NCBI GenBank assembly: GCA_946999425.1
Contig: CAMQDG010000003.1
Span: 1 to 53,696, forward strand
Direction of reading: 5' to 3'
Source of the DNA: an uncultured Peptoniphilus sp.
GTDB lineage: Bacteria; Bacillota; Clostridia; Tissierellales; Peptoniphilaceae
DNA: 53,696 nt
Shown: positions 33,781 through 41,744 of the stretch, piece by piece
How positions within the stretch are numbered: position 1 is the first letter of the stretch
Layout of the letters: the number at the start of each line of letters is the position of its first letter
The notes under the pieces: generated by a model
What the model was told of the DNA's origin: nothing
Seen by the model: only the letters and a program-made list of their open reading frames with translations
The model's database searches: none
Program-made: the position numbers and the translations under genes

Positions 33781-35030
33781 TCATATTTATAAGTTAAATC
33801 TTCACTTGCCACTTGTAAAATACCAAGAGAAATAAAACTTGTAACCATAGATGATCCACCGTAAGAAACGAATGGCAAAGTTATACCAGTCATTGGAATA
33901 AATTTAATAAATCCACCTATATTTAAAAAACTTTGAATTCCAAAAAGACAAGCAACGCAAATAGCTAAAATTCTGTAAAATAAATATTCTTGATTAAGGG
34001 CAATCTTCATTCCCCTATAAGTCAAAAGCATATTTAACATTATTATCCCTATGCCTATAAAAATACCCATTTCTTCACAAATTACAGGGAAAATTGCATC
34101 ACTTACAGGCACAGGAACAAGTTCAGGGTAGCCTCTGCCTATACCTGATCCAAAAAACCCTCCCTCTGCTATAGCAAACAAAGATTGAACAATTTGTCTT
34201 GCATCATTGTAGGGATCTGTCCAAGGATCTAACCAAACGGAAACCCTTAACCTTACATGGGCAAATTTTAAATATCCTATAGTAGCTCCAAATAAAATTA
34301 AAAGTAAATTTAAGAAAAACATCTTTTTATTATCTTCATAAATAAAAAGAGTTACAGTGTAAATAGTCAAGAATACAACACTCATACCTAAATCTCTTTC
34401 AATAAATAAAACTCCTATAAACAAATAAGTAACAAACATAAGAAGTAAAGAAGGATTTTTAAAATTTTTAAGCTTATTTGAATACCTGAATTTAGTATAG
34501 TAACTTGCAAGTAAGAACATCATCAAAATTTTTGCAAATTCTGATGGTTGAATTGAAAAACTTCCAAATCTTATCCAGTTATATGCCCCCTTTTCTCTCC
34601 CTCTTTTAAAAATAATACTATAAATTAAAGTTGAGACAAGCAATATAAAAATTCCTATGGCATATAGTTTTGTATAATCATCTAAATTTTTAAAAGCTCT
34701 AAGAAAAAAATAAGTAACATAAAAGCCGGTAAGTCCAACTAAAATCCATACAAGTTGTAAAAGACCCAAAGAAGGATTTATCCTATAAATAGTTACAAGT
34801 CCAAGAGAAAGAAGCATAGAAACAATTAAAAATATATAATTATCTCCAGAAGATATTTTTCCAAGAATAAAATTTGAAATGTATATAATTAAGACAAGAC
34901 CAATAAAAAGTATACAAATATAAGTGTCTACATGTTTATTGTTCTTAAAAAACAATAATAAAAAGGCTAAAAGTTCAAAAATAAGTAAAAGATCTCGAGG
35001 CCTTCTAAATTTAGTAATATAATTTAACAT
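33777..35030 (-). CDS. FtsW/RodA/SpoVE-family peptidoglycan polymerase
   Basis: A 417-residue SEDS glycosyltransferase with about ten transmembrane helices. Signature regions include GAYNWIRFGSFSIQPSEFAK, ERDLGMSVVFL, QSLFAIAEGGFFGSGIGRG and FIPMTGITLPFVSYGGSSM. SEDS proteins polymerise lipid II together with a class B PBP, which is encoded directly downstream. Whether it serves division or elongation cannot be told from sequence. Confidence 0.95.
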   Translation of the reverse strand: MLNYITKFRRPRDLLLIFELLAFLLLFFKNNKHVDTYICILFIGLVLIIYISNFILGKISSGDNYIFLIVSMLLSLGLVTIYRINPSLGLLQLVWILVGLTGFYVTYFFLRAFKNLDDYTKLYAIGIFILLVSTLIYSIIFKRGREKGAYNWIRFGSFSIQPSEFAKILMMFLLASYYTKFRYSNKLKNFKNPSLLLMFVTYLFIGVLFIERDLGMSVVFLTIYTVTLFIYEDNKKMFFLNLLLILFGATIGYLKFAHVRLRVSVWLDPWTDPYNDARQIVQSLFAIAEGGFFGSGIGRGYPELVPVPVSDAIFPVICEEMGIFIGIGIIMLNMLLTYRGMKIALNQEYLFYRILAICVACLFGIQSFLNIGGFIKFIPMTGITLPFVSYGGSSMVTSFISLGILQVASEDLTYKYE

Positions 35031-35036
35031 TTAGCT

Positions 35037-35477
35037 CTACTGCCCCCTAGTATCCACATAAATAAATTGGATTAAACCTACCCCAATTTTATCTCCATTT
35101 TGAAGTTCTATTATATCTTCAATTTTTTCGCCATTTAAAAAAGTTCCATTAGCAGAGTTTAAATCTTCTATAAAATAAGAGCCCTTGTCCTCAAAAATTT
35201 GAAGATGAAATTTACTTACAAATTTATCTTTAATGCAAATTGTATTTTTAGAAGATCTTCCCATTGTCAATTTTTTATTTAAAACATAGTATTCCTGCAT
35301 TTTAAAATCCAAAGAATCCAGTCTGTTTACAACCTTTAAATAAGCGGAATCTATATTGGCTCCCTTTGAACCCATAGACTTAATGTCCAAGTACATAAGC
35401 CTTATAATACTAAAAATAAAAAGATAAATTATAAGTATGAATACATATTTTAGTACTTGTGAAACTATCTCAAACAT
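35037..35477 (-). CDS. Membrane-anchored FHA-domain protein
   Basis: A 146-residue protein with one N-terminal helix (about 8-28) and a C-terminal forkhead-associated domain (about 67-146). The phosphothreonine-binding residues are present in LTMGRSSKN, SKFHLQIF and DLNSANGTFLNGE. FHA-FtsW/RodA-PBP trios occur in actinobacteria and clostridia, where Ser/Thr kinases tune wall synthesis; no kinase is in this window. It is first in the eight-gene minus-strand unit. A possible extended -10 (TGTGATAAT) lies upstream at 35507-35515. Confidence 0.92.
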   Translation of the reverse strand: MFEIVSQVLKYVFILIIYLFIFSIIRLMYLDIKSMGSKGANIDSAYLKVVNRLDSLDFKMQEYYVLNKKLTMGRSSKNTICIKDKFVSKFHLQIFEDKGSYFIEDLNSANGTFLNGEKIEDIIELQNGDKIGVGLIQFIYVDTRGQ

Positions 35478-35583
35478 TTAACACCCCTTAAAATTACTAT
35501 TCATATATTATCACAAAAGTTTAAATTGGTATAGAGTTTTACTACTTTAGGGAACTTATGATAAACTATTTACGAGGTAAGAA

Positions 35584-36195
35584 ATGATTATAAAAAAAAT
35601 TGATTATGATAAAAAAGAAAAATTATATACAGTTTATTTTGAAAATAAGAATATAGAAGTAAGACAGGGAACTTTGATCAAGTTTAATCTTTATGTTGGT
35701 AAAGAATTAGATAGAGATATGACAGAAGAATTTAAATATTTTGATCAGTATGACACTGCAAAAAATCTTGCTCTTAGATATTTAAAAAATATGAAATCAG
35801 AATACCAAGTTCGTTTATACTTAAAAACTAAAGACTTTGAAGAAAATATAATAGACCAAGTTATAAATTATTTATATTCCATAAAATATTTAGATGATCT
35901 TGATTATGCAAGGGCTTATAGCTTGGATAGGCAAAATATTTATAAATATGGAAAGAATAAAATTATTTTTAAATTAAGAGAAAAAAAAATACCGGAAAAA
36001 TTTATAGATATTGCCCTTATGGAATTATCAGAAGATGTTGAAAGAGAAAATTTAAAAAAATCCATAGCTTTAAAGAGAAAAACTTTGAAAAGCACTGACA
36101 AAAATTACTACTATAAACTAACAAGTGCTATGTTTAATAAGGGATTTGATATAGATTTAATAAAAAAAGTTTTAAGGGAAGATTTTGATGAATAA
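35584..36195 (+). CDS. recX: Regulatory protein RecX
   Basis: A 203-residue protein of three-helix RecX repeats that caps or modulates RecA filaments. Typical segments are ALRYLKNMKSEYQVRLYLKT, YLYSIKYLDDLDYARAYSLD and YGKNKIIFKLREKKIPEKFI. A roughly 60-residue N-terminal beta-rich extension matches clostridial RecX. The ATG follows GAGGTAAGAA. It overlaps the GIY-YIG gene, and no LexA-like box was found in its upstream 100 bases. Confidence 0.9.
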   Translation: MIIKKIDYDKKEKLYTVYFENKNIEVRQGTLIKFNLYVGKELDRDMTEEFKYFDQYDTAKNLALRYLKNMKSEYQVRLYLKTKDFEENIIDQVINYLYSIKYLDDLDYARAYSLDRQNIYKYGKNKIIFKLREKKIPEKFIDIALMELSEDVERENLKKSIALKRKTLKSTDKNYYYKLTSAMFNKGFDIDLIKKVLREDFDE

Positions 36196-36442
36196 TTATT
36201 TTGTATATATGGTAAGATGCAGTGATGACTCAATCTATACAGGAATTACAAATGATTTAGAAAAGAGAATGAAAATGCACAATCTAAAAAAAGGTGCAAA
36301 ATATACAAGATCAAGAACTCCTGTAAAATTAATTTATTTTGAAAAATGTCCTAATAGGTCTCAAGCTTTAAAAAGAGAAATAGCCATTAAAGGTTTAAGA
36401 AGAGATGAAAAAATAAAATTAGCACGTGAATTCACGTGCTAA
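36188..36442 (+). CDS. GIY-YIG nuclease superfamily protein (UPF0213/YhbQ-like)
   Basis: An 84-residue single-domain nuclease. The GIY-YIG core appears as YFVYMVRCSDDSIYTGITND, followed by LEKRMKMHN and the glutamate in SQALKREIAIKGL. YhbQ-type proteins cut branched or damaged DNA in vitro. ATG 36188 is chosen 8 bases after AAGGGA; an in-frame TTG at 36185 is less well placed. It overlaps recX by 8 bases, which fits a repair role. Its last codons form half of a terminator palindrome. Confidence 0.9.
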   Translation: MNNYFVYMVRCSDDSIYTGITNDLEKRMKMHNLKKGAKYTRSRTPVKLIYFEKCPNRSQALKREIAIKGLRRDEKIKLAREFTC

Positions 36443-36444
36443 TT
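36417..36444 (-). terminator. Perfect 28-bp palindrome ending both converging genes
   Basis: Positions 36417-36430 and 36431-36444 are exact reverse complements (core AGCACGTGAATTCACGTGCT). On the minus strand it is followed by a T-rich run, a good terminator for the lipoprotein operon. On the plus strand no T tract follows. It includes the last codons and stop of the GIY-YIG gene. Confidence 0.8.
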
Positions 36445-36750
36445 GCTTAATATACCTAAAATAAGAGCTAATAATAAAGATACTATTCCAGCAGAAATAA
36501 ATATAATAAAAATTAAAATATTATTTAAGCTATTTGATTCAAAAAGCCTCCCCATAACTGAGAAAATAGAAAAAAGTCCTATAAATGTAAAAACAAGACC
36601 TGGGAGATATTTTACAAATTTTAATTTTCTTGCAATAAAATTTATTACAAGAGTTATTACAATAGCTGCAACTATTGTTAAAAGTGCTATGGTCATATAT
36701 TCTGAATTATTTTTTAATATATCAATTAGTTCAGTGACTAACTTGCTCAT
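36439..36750 (-). CDS. Small three-helix membrane protein, unknown
   Basis: A 103-residue hydrophobic protein that I do not recognise. Three membrane segments are predicted (about 18-40, 48-66 and 77-100) with a short basic loop RKLKFVKY between the first two. ATG 36750 is preferred: it follows GGGAGGAAGCC, and the open frame beyond it only overlaps the lipoprotein gene. The start lies 20 bases inside that gene, so translation is probably coupled. It is the fourth gene of the two-component unit. Confidence 0.75.
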   Translation of the reverse strand: MSKLVTELIDILKNNSEYMTIALLTIVAAIVITLVINFIARKLKFVKYLPGLVFTFIGLFSIFSVMGRLFESNSLNNILIFIIFISAGIVSLLLALILGILSN

Positions 36751-38125
36751 GGCTTCCTCCCAAAGATTTAATATATTTTTCCCAAATATTTGTATAGTTT
36801 CCAATACTCCATTCAGTCATTACAACTCTCGCCTTGTTAACTTCCAATGAATATATTGGTTTAGCATCTATCTTACCCTTTTCAATATTATAGACTTTTA
36901 TTAAATTATTTTCCAAAGTAATTAAAATTTTATTGTTAGGAGATGTGAAAGCATCTTTAACATTTGGTAAACTATTTTTAATACTTGTCATGGGAATAGA
37001 TAAAACTTCATTCTTTATAATATTTTTAGGTAAAATTGTATTTACATCAAAATCAACATATTTTTCAGATTCATCAAAATTTATTCTTCCAAACAATTTC
37101 CAATATCCATTATCCCTTTTTAAGGCAATATTTGCAATATCAATTGTAGCTTTAATATTTTCCCTTTCAATTGTTTTTAGATGATCTTTAAAAATTTTAA
37201 GACCGTTTTTAGTAATATCATCTAAATCTATTTTTGTGAGATTACCAACATTTTCGAATTTAAAGGTAGAAAATTTTTTATTTTTATCCTTATCAAGGCT
37301 TTCATAAGAAAAATAATCTTCGGTTATAAAAGATAATTCTTTTGAACTTACTTTATTATCATCTGTATAGACTACATTATTGCTTTCATTGGAAATAAAT
37401 TTTAATATATCATTTCCATCTTCATTTTCTAATTTAACTTTTAAAAATTCATTATTTTTCGGAAAAATTAAATAATTAAGACTATCTACCGACTGTAATT
37501 TATTTCCTTGAATATTAAAATAAAGGGTTTTATATTGATTTTCATCAACTTTTAATCCAAGTAAAAATCCATTTTGAGATTCTTTACTTTCTCTATCGTC
37601 TTTAGAATCTTCAATTGATGCGACTATTTTTTGAAAATCTTCTTCTGAAATATCTTCCTTAACCAAAGAAAGTTTTAAAAAAGTATTCCCCATACCATTA
37701 AAAACAAGATATGCATTTTCAGAATTTTCATACAAAATTTCACAAAAAGGTTCATTTTTTTCATAGACATCAATTATATTAATCTTATCTCCCTTTATAC
37801 CCAGCTTTTCTGCATTAAAATTATACTTATTGTTTAAAAATTTATCAGGCTTAACTAAACTTGTTTTATAAGCCGGATCTTTTATATAATAATCTCCTAT
37901 TACAGCACCAGATACAGTAAAGGCACTTTCTTTTCCTATATAATTTTTAATTCCGAAGCTATCTTCCAATTTATCATTTCCAAAAATAATTTTAGAAATT
38001 GTCCACTTTCCCTTAATTGGAGATTCGGTTAAAGTGGGTGGAACTATTTTATTCGAAGTTTCTTCCATGAAAGAACAAGATGTAAGAATAAAAAATGAAA
38101 GTATAATTAAAATAAATTTTTTCAT
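36731..38125 (-). CDS. Large lipoprotein of unknown function in a two-component operon
   Basis: A 464-residue secreted lipoprotein: signal peptide 1-16 and lipobox LTSC with Cys17. A GKWTISKIIFG segment near residue 40 and the beta-rich 40-150 region recall small beta-barrel folds. The rest is charged, beta-rich and unrecognised. The C-terminal part (SPNNKILITLENNLIKVYNI) looks like a beta-propeller-like strand pair. It overlaps the kinase stop by 4 bases, so a sensory or effector role with the kinase is inferred. Confidence 0.8.
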   Translation of the reverse strand: MKKFILIILSFFILTSCSFMEETSNKIVPPTLTESPIKGKWTISKIIFGNDKLEDSFGIKNYIGKESAFTVSGAVIGDYYIKDPAYKTSLVKPDKFLNNKYNFNAEKLGIKGDKINIIDVYEKNEPFCEILYENSENAYLVFNGMGNTFLKLSLVKEDISEEDFQKIVASIEDSKDDRESKESQNGFLLGLKVDENQYKTLYFNIQGNKLQSVDSLNYLIFPKNNEFLKVKLENEDGNDILKFISNESNNVVYTDDNKVSSKELSFITEDYFSYESLDKDKNKKFSTFKFENVGNLTKIDLDDITKNGLKIFKDHLKTIERENIKATIDIANIALKRDNGYWKLFGRINFDESEKYVDFDVNTILPKNIIKNEVLSIPMTSIKNSLPNVKDAFTSPNNKILITLENNLIKVYNIEKGKIDAKPIYSLEVNKARVVMTEWSIGNYTNIWEKYIKSLGGSHEQVSH

Positions 38126-39528
38126 ATTGTCTGTCCTTCCTTAATTATTGGAATCGTTACTTTTACTACAGTTCCAAGATTTAGTTCAGAAAAAATTTCC
38201 AACTTTCCTCCATGAAGTTTTGCAATTTCATCTGATATGGAAAGACCTAATCCACTATGGGATTTAGAGTGTTTCCCTTTATAAAACTTTTCTTTTACAT
38301 GTAACAACTCTTCTTTTGACATTCCCAAACCATTATCGGAAACTGAAATTAAAAAATTATCTCCTTCAAGCTTTGTTTCCAACTTTACCCATCCATTTTC
38401 TGAAGTAAATTTTATTGCATTGTCAATTAAATTTATTATTATTTGTCTGATTCTATTTTCATCACCTATTGTAAGAACAGGCTCGCTGTATAAATCGCTT
38501 ATAAATTCAATTTTATTAAGTTCTGCTCTTATTCCCATTTGCTTTTGAACTTCTATGCAAGTTTGACTTATATTAAAAGGCTCTTTTTCAAGTTTTATTC
38601 TTCCTGAAATGTATCTTGAAAAATCCAAAAGTTCTTCAACCATCTTTGAAAGCCTATCAGATTCTTTCTCGATAATATTAAGGCCGTCAGAAATTAATTC
38701 CTCGTTTGATGGATCAGAGTCTTTTAAAACTACAGCCCAACCTTTTATAGATGTTAATGGAGTTCTCAGTTCATGAGAAATTGAAGAAATAAAATCATTT
38801 TTAATTTTATCCTTATTTACAATTTCTTCCCCTAATTTATTTATAGAATTTGAAAGTTCTTCCAATTCGTCATTAGTATGAATATTTGCCCGTGATTTAT
38901 ACTGACCATCTGTAAGTTTATTTGCTACTGCTATTACTTCATTAATTGAATCAGTTATTGATTTGCTAAAAATCAAACTAAAAAGGCCTGCTATTACAAT
39001 AATAAGAGCAATTATAGCTATTATAATAACAAGACATCTTATAATAGCTTTATTAGCAATTTCCAAAGATGCTATATAGCGAATATATCCGATTATTTTA
39101 TCTTCTTTATAAATTGCACTTGTTACTACTAATACCATTTCATTTGTTGAATTGGATTTTCCAATCCAAGTTCCTATGCTTTCATTTTTAGCATTATCTA
39201 TATCTGGAGTTGAAATTTTTTCATTGGATATTACTCCTATTGTGTCATACAAAAGTCTGCCTTTTTCATCAATTATCTGAACTTCTGAGTCTGTTTCATA
39301 AAGGATTAATTCATCTTCTTCGGTAACAATTTCTAAAAGACTTTTATCAGAGTAATTTTTATAGAAAAAATCCATACTTATTTTAATTCTATTAATTAAG
39401 GTATTTTCAAGAGATTTGTAGTAAAACTCTCTTATACCAAATATAAGTAATGCATCAGTTATTATTATAATTGTAATTAGTATAAGTAAAAATGATTGTG
39501 TTATTCTTTTTCCTAAACTTTTTTTCAT
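38122..39528 (-). CDS. Sensor histidine kinase, HAMP-type
   Basis: A 468-residue membrane kinase. TM1 is about 10-31, an extracytoplasmic sensor about 35-160, TM2 about 162-188, and HAMP about 188-240. The phosphoacceptor is His252 in SSISHELRTPLTS. The ATPase has the N box NLIDNAIKFT, G1 VSDNGLGM and G2 SHSGLGLSI. It overlaps the regulator gene by 4 bases upstream and the lipoprotein gene by 4 downstream. The signal is unknown; wall or envelope stress is plausible given the lipoprotein partner. Confidence 0.95.
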   Translation of the reverse strand: MKKSLGKRITQSFLLILITIIIITDALLIFGIREFYYKSLENTLINRIKISMDFFYKNYSDKSLLEIVTEEDELILYETDSEVQIIDEKGRLLYDTIGVISNEKISTPDIDNAKNESIGTWIGKSNSTNEMVLVVTSAIYKEDKIIGYIRYIASLEIANKAIIRCLVIIIAIIALIIVIAGLFSLIFSKSITDSINEVIAVANKLTDGQYKSRANIHTNDELEELSNSINKLGEEIVNKDKIKNDFISSISHELRTPLTSIKGWAVVLKDSDPSNEELISDGLNIIEKESDRLSKMVEELLDFSRYISGRIKLEKEPFNISQTCIEVQKQMGIRAELNKIEFISDLYSEPVLTIGDENRIRQIIINLIDNAIKFTSENGWVKLETKLEGDNFLISVSDNGLGMSKEELLHVKEKFYKGKHSKSHSGLGLSISDEIAKLHGGKLEIFSELNLGTVVKVTIPIIKEGQTI

Positions 39529-40217
39529 TCCTCATTTTTCCATCTATATCCAAGACCCCACACAGTTTCTATGTATTTGGGTTTTGCAGGATTTTCTTCT
39601 ATTTTTGACCTTAATCTTCTTATATTTACATCTACTATCTTAGAATCTCCAACAAAATCATCGCCCCAAACCATATTTAAAATTTCATTTCTCTTCATAG
39701 CTCGCCCTGGATACTCCATAAAATTTTTAACAATGTGAAATTCTGTTGGAGTTAGCTCTATTTCCTTATCATCTTTATAAAATTTTCTGGAATATACATC
39801 CAGTTTAAAAGGATGGTCATATATAATTTTTGAACTTGAATTTTCATCAGGATTTACACGACGTTCCAAAGATTTTATTCTTAAGGTAAGTTCTGTTGGA
39901 TTAAAGGGTTTTGTCATATAATCATCAGTCCCATATTGTAATCCCATAATTTTGTCATAGTCTTCGGCTTTTGCTGTGAGCATAATAATTCCTAAATCTG
40001 GAAATTCTTTTCTTAAAGTGTTGCAAACTTCAAATCCGTCAATTCCAGGTAACATTACATCAAGAACAACAATTTGAGGATTTTCTCTTCTTGCCGTTTC
40101 GATTCCAATTTCTCCGGATTCAGCTTCATAAACGTCATAGCCTTCTCTTTCAAGATTTATTTTTACAAATTTTCTTATTGATGCTTCATCTTCTACAAGT
40201 AAAATTTTTGTTTTCAT
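39525..40217 (-). CDS. OmpR/PhoB-family response regulator
   Basis: A 230-residue DNA-binding regulator. In the receiver domain, Asp53 (VVLDVMLPGIDG) is the phosphorylation site, with Thr81 and Lys103 conserved. The C-terminal winged helix has LTPTEFHIVKNFMEYPG, VDVNIRRLRSKIEENP and YIETVWGLGYRW. It is the first gene of the four-gene unit. The ATG follows AAGGTGATATT and a good promoter. Confidence 0.97.
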   Translation of the reverse strand: MKTKILLVEDEASIRKFVKINLEREGYDVYEAESGEIGIETARRENPQIVVLDVMLPGIDGFEVCNTLRKEFPDLGIIMLTAKAEDYDKIMGLQYGTDDYMTKPFNPTELTLRIKSLERRVNPDENSSSKIIYDHPFKLDVYSRKFYKDDKEIELTPTEFHIVKNFMEYPGRAMKRNEILNMVWGDDFVGDSKIVDVNIRRLRSKIEENPAKPKYIETVWGLGYRWKNEE

Positions 40218-40236
40218 AATATCACCTTCTTAATTA

Positions 40237-40265
40237 ATTATAGAGAAATAAAATTAAAAACTCAA
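40237..40265 (-). promoter_or_regulatory. Promoter of the two-component operon
   Basis: On the minus strand, TTGAGT (40260-40265) and a perfect TATAAT (40237-40242) are 17 bases apart. The leader would be roughly 12-15 bases. It lies about 50 bases from the divergent MATE promoter. Confidence 0.8.
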
Positions 40266-40291
40266 ACATTTGTATTGATTTAACTTATTTG

Positions 40292-40320
40292 TTGAAATTA
40301 AATTTTTATTAAAGTATTAT
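40292..40320 (+). promoter_or_regulatory. MATE gene promoter, leaderless arrangement
   Basis: TTGAAA (40292-40297) and TATTAT (40315-40320) are 17 bases apart. The expected transcript start, 6-7 bases after the -10, coincides with the ATG at 40327. No SD is present. Confidence 0.65.
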
Positions 40321-40326
40321 AAATTC

Positions 40327-41694
40327 ATGGATTATAAAACAATTGATAAAAAATTGACAAAAAATATATGGAATCTCGCTTATCCTTCAATGATTTCATT
40401 TTTACTTGAAACTCTCTATGATCTTGTTGATATGATTTGGATAGGAAAAATTTCAAAAACAGCCCTTGCGGGAGTTACAATATTTACTACGGTATTTTGG
40501 CTATTCACCTTTTTTAACGAACTTATTGGTGCAAGCAGCGTTTCTTTAATTTCACAATATCACGGTAAAAAAGATTATGATAGAACAAGAATTGTTTCCG
40601 AACAAGCCATAAGTTTCAAAATTATTATGGGAATTTTATCAGGACTTCTGCTTTTTATTTTTTTAAAACCAATTCTCGGTTTATATTCTAAAAATCCATA
40701 TACAATTAAATATGCAATGGATTATGGCTATCTAAGAATCTTTTTTATTCCTCTCATGTTTGCATCTTATTCTATAAACACTATTTTCAGGTGTCACGGA
40801 GATTCAAAAACTCCAATGAGGATAATGACTATAGCAACTATTTTTAATATTATATTGGATCCTATTCTTATGTTTGAAAAAGTCCCCTTCATTGGAATTA
40901 AAGGTTTTAATTTAGGTGTATTCGGAGCTGCTCTTGCCACAGTATTATCTACAATTTTAACTCTTATTATTGGAGGATATTTTCTTTATAGCAATAAAAA
41001 TAATATAAAAGTATCTTTAAAAGGACTTTTAAAAATGAATAGAGATATTGATAAAAAACTTTTAACTATAGGATTTCCCAGTGCAGTGGAAAACTTCACA
41101 AGAAGCTTATTTTTGGCTGTATTAATGAAATTTATAGCCCACTACGGAGATGCCGAAATAACAGTTATAGGAATTATATCAAAACTTATGATGTTTGCCT
41201 TTATGCCCCTTGAAGGATTTATGATGGGAGGTAGTGTTGTTGTAGGACATTTAATCGGAGAAAAAAATATTGATTATGCTAAAAGAGCCGCTGATATTTC
41301 TGCAAGGTTAAATGCTTATATTATGTCTGTTTTTACTTTTTTATTTATAATTTTTTCAAAGCAAGCATTTATGCTTTTCAGTCATGATCAAAATATTTTA
41401 AATATAGGAGTTTCTATCGCCCCTTATGTAAGTATAAGTCTTCCTCTTGAGGCATACTCTTTGGGCAAGAGTGTTGCTTTTATGGGATCTGGTTATACTA
41501 AACCCCTTTTAATAGCAACCCTTGTACCTCAGTGGTTAATTCAACTTCCATTTGCGGCTTTCGTAACCTATGGATTAAATTTACCATTTAAATTTATAAC
41601 TTTTTCCTATCCCTTATATGATTTAACTTTTTTAATAATTATTTTATATTTTTATAAAAAAGATACTTGGAAAACAAATAAAGTTACCTATTAA
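40327..41694 (+). CDS. MATE-family efflux transporter
   Basis: A 455-residue cation-coupled multidrug and toxin exporter with about 12 transmembrane helices in two related halves. The N-terminal ETLYDLVDMIWIGKISKTAL and the IIMSFMG-like SYSINTIFRCHGDSKTPM segment are typical MATE features; ENFTRSLFLAVLMKF opens the second half. It is a single-gene unit closed by a strong terminator. The start has no SD and matches the predicted transcript start. The substrate is unknown. Confidence 0.95.
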   Translation: MDYKTIDKKLTKNIWNLAYPSMISFLLETLYDLVDMIWIGKISKTALAGVTIFTTVFWLFTFFNELIGASSVSLISQYHGKKDYDRTRIVSEQAISFKIIMGILSGLLLFIFLKPILGLYSKNPYTIKYAMDYGYLRIFFIPLMFASYSINTIFRCHGDSKTPMRIMTIATIFNIILDPILMFEKVPFIGIKGFNLGVFGAALATVLSTILTLIIGGYFLYSNKNNIKVSLKGLLKMNRDIDKKLLTIGFPSAVENFTRSLFLAVLMKFIAHYGDAEITVIGIISKLMMFAFMPLEGFMMGGSVVVGHLIGEKNIDYAKRAADISARLNAYIMSVFTFLFIIFSKQAFMLFSHDQNILNIGVSIAPYVSISLPLEAYSLGKSVAFMGSGYTKPLLIATLVPQWLIQLPFAAFVTYGLNLPFKFITFSYPLYDLTFLIIILYFYKKDTWKTNKVTY

Positions 41695-41726
41695 AATAAC
41701 CATTCTAAATTTAGAATGGTTATTTT
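41693..41726. terminator. Bidirectional terminator between the MATE gene and guaB
   Basis: Positions 41693-41724 form a perfect palindrome (core AACCATTCTAAA/TTTAGAATGGTT), with A's on the left and a T tract on the right. It lies between the two converging genes. Confidence 0.92.
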
Positions 41727-41744
41727 TTATTTTTATTAAATTTT

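Noticed and set aside
35521..35583. LexA box upstream of recX
   Set aside because: GAACTTATGATA has only one half-site; it does not match GAAC-N4-GTTC.
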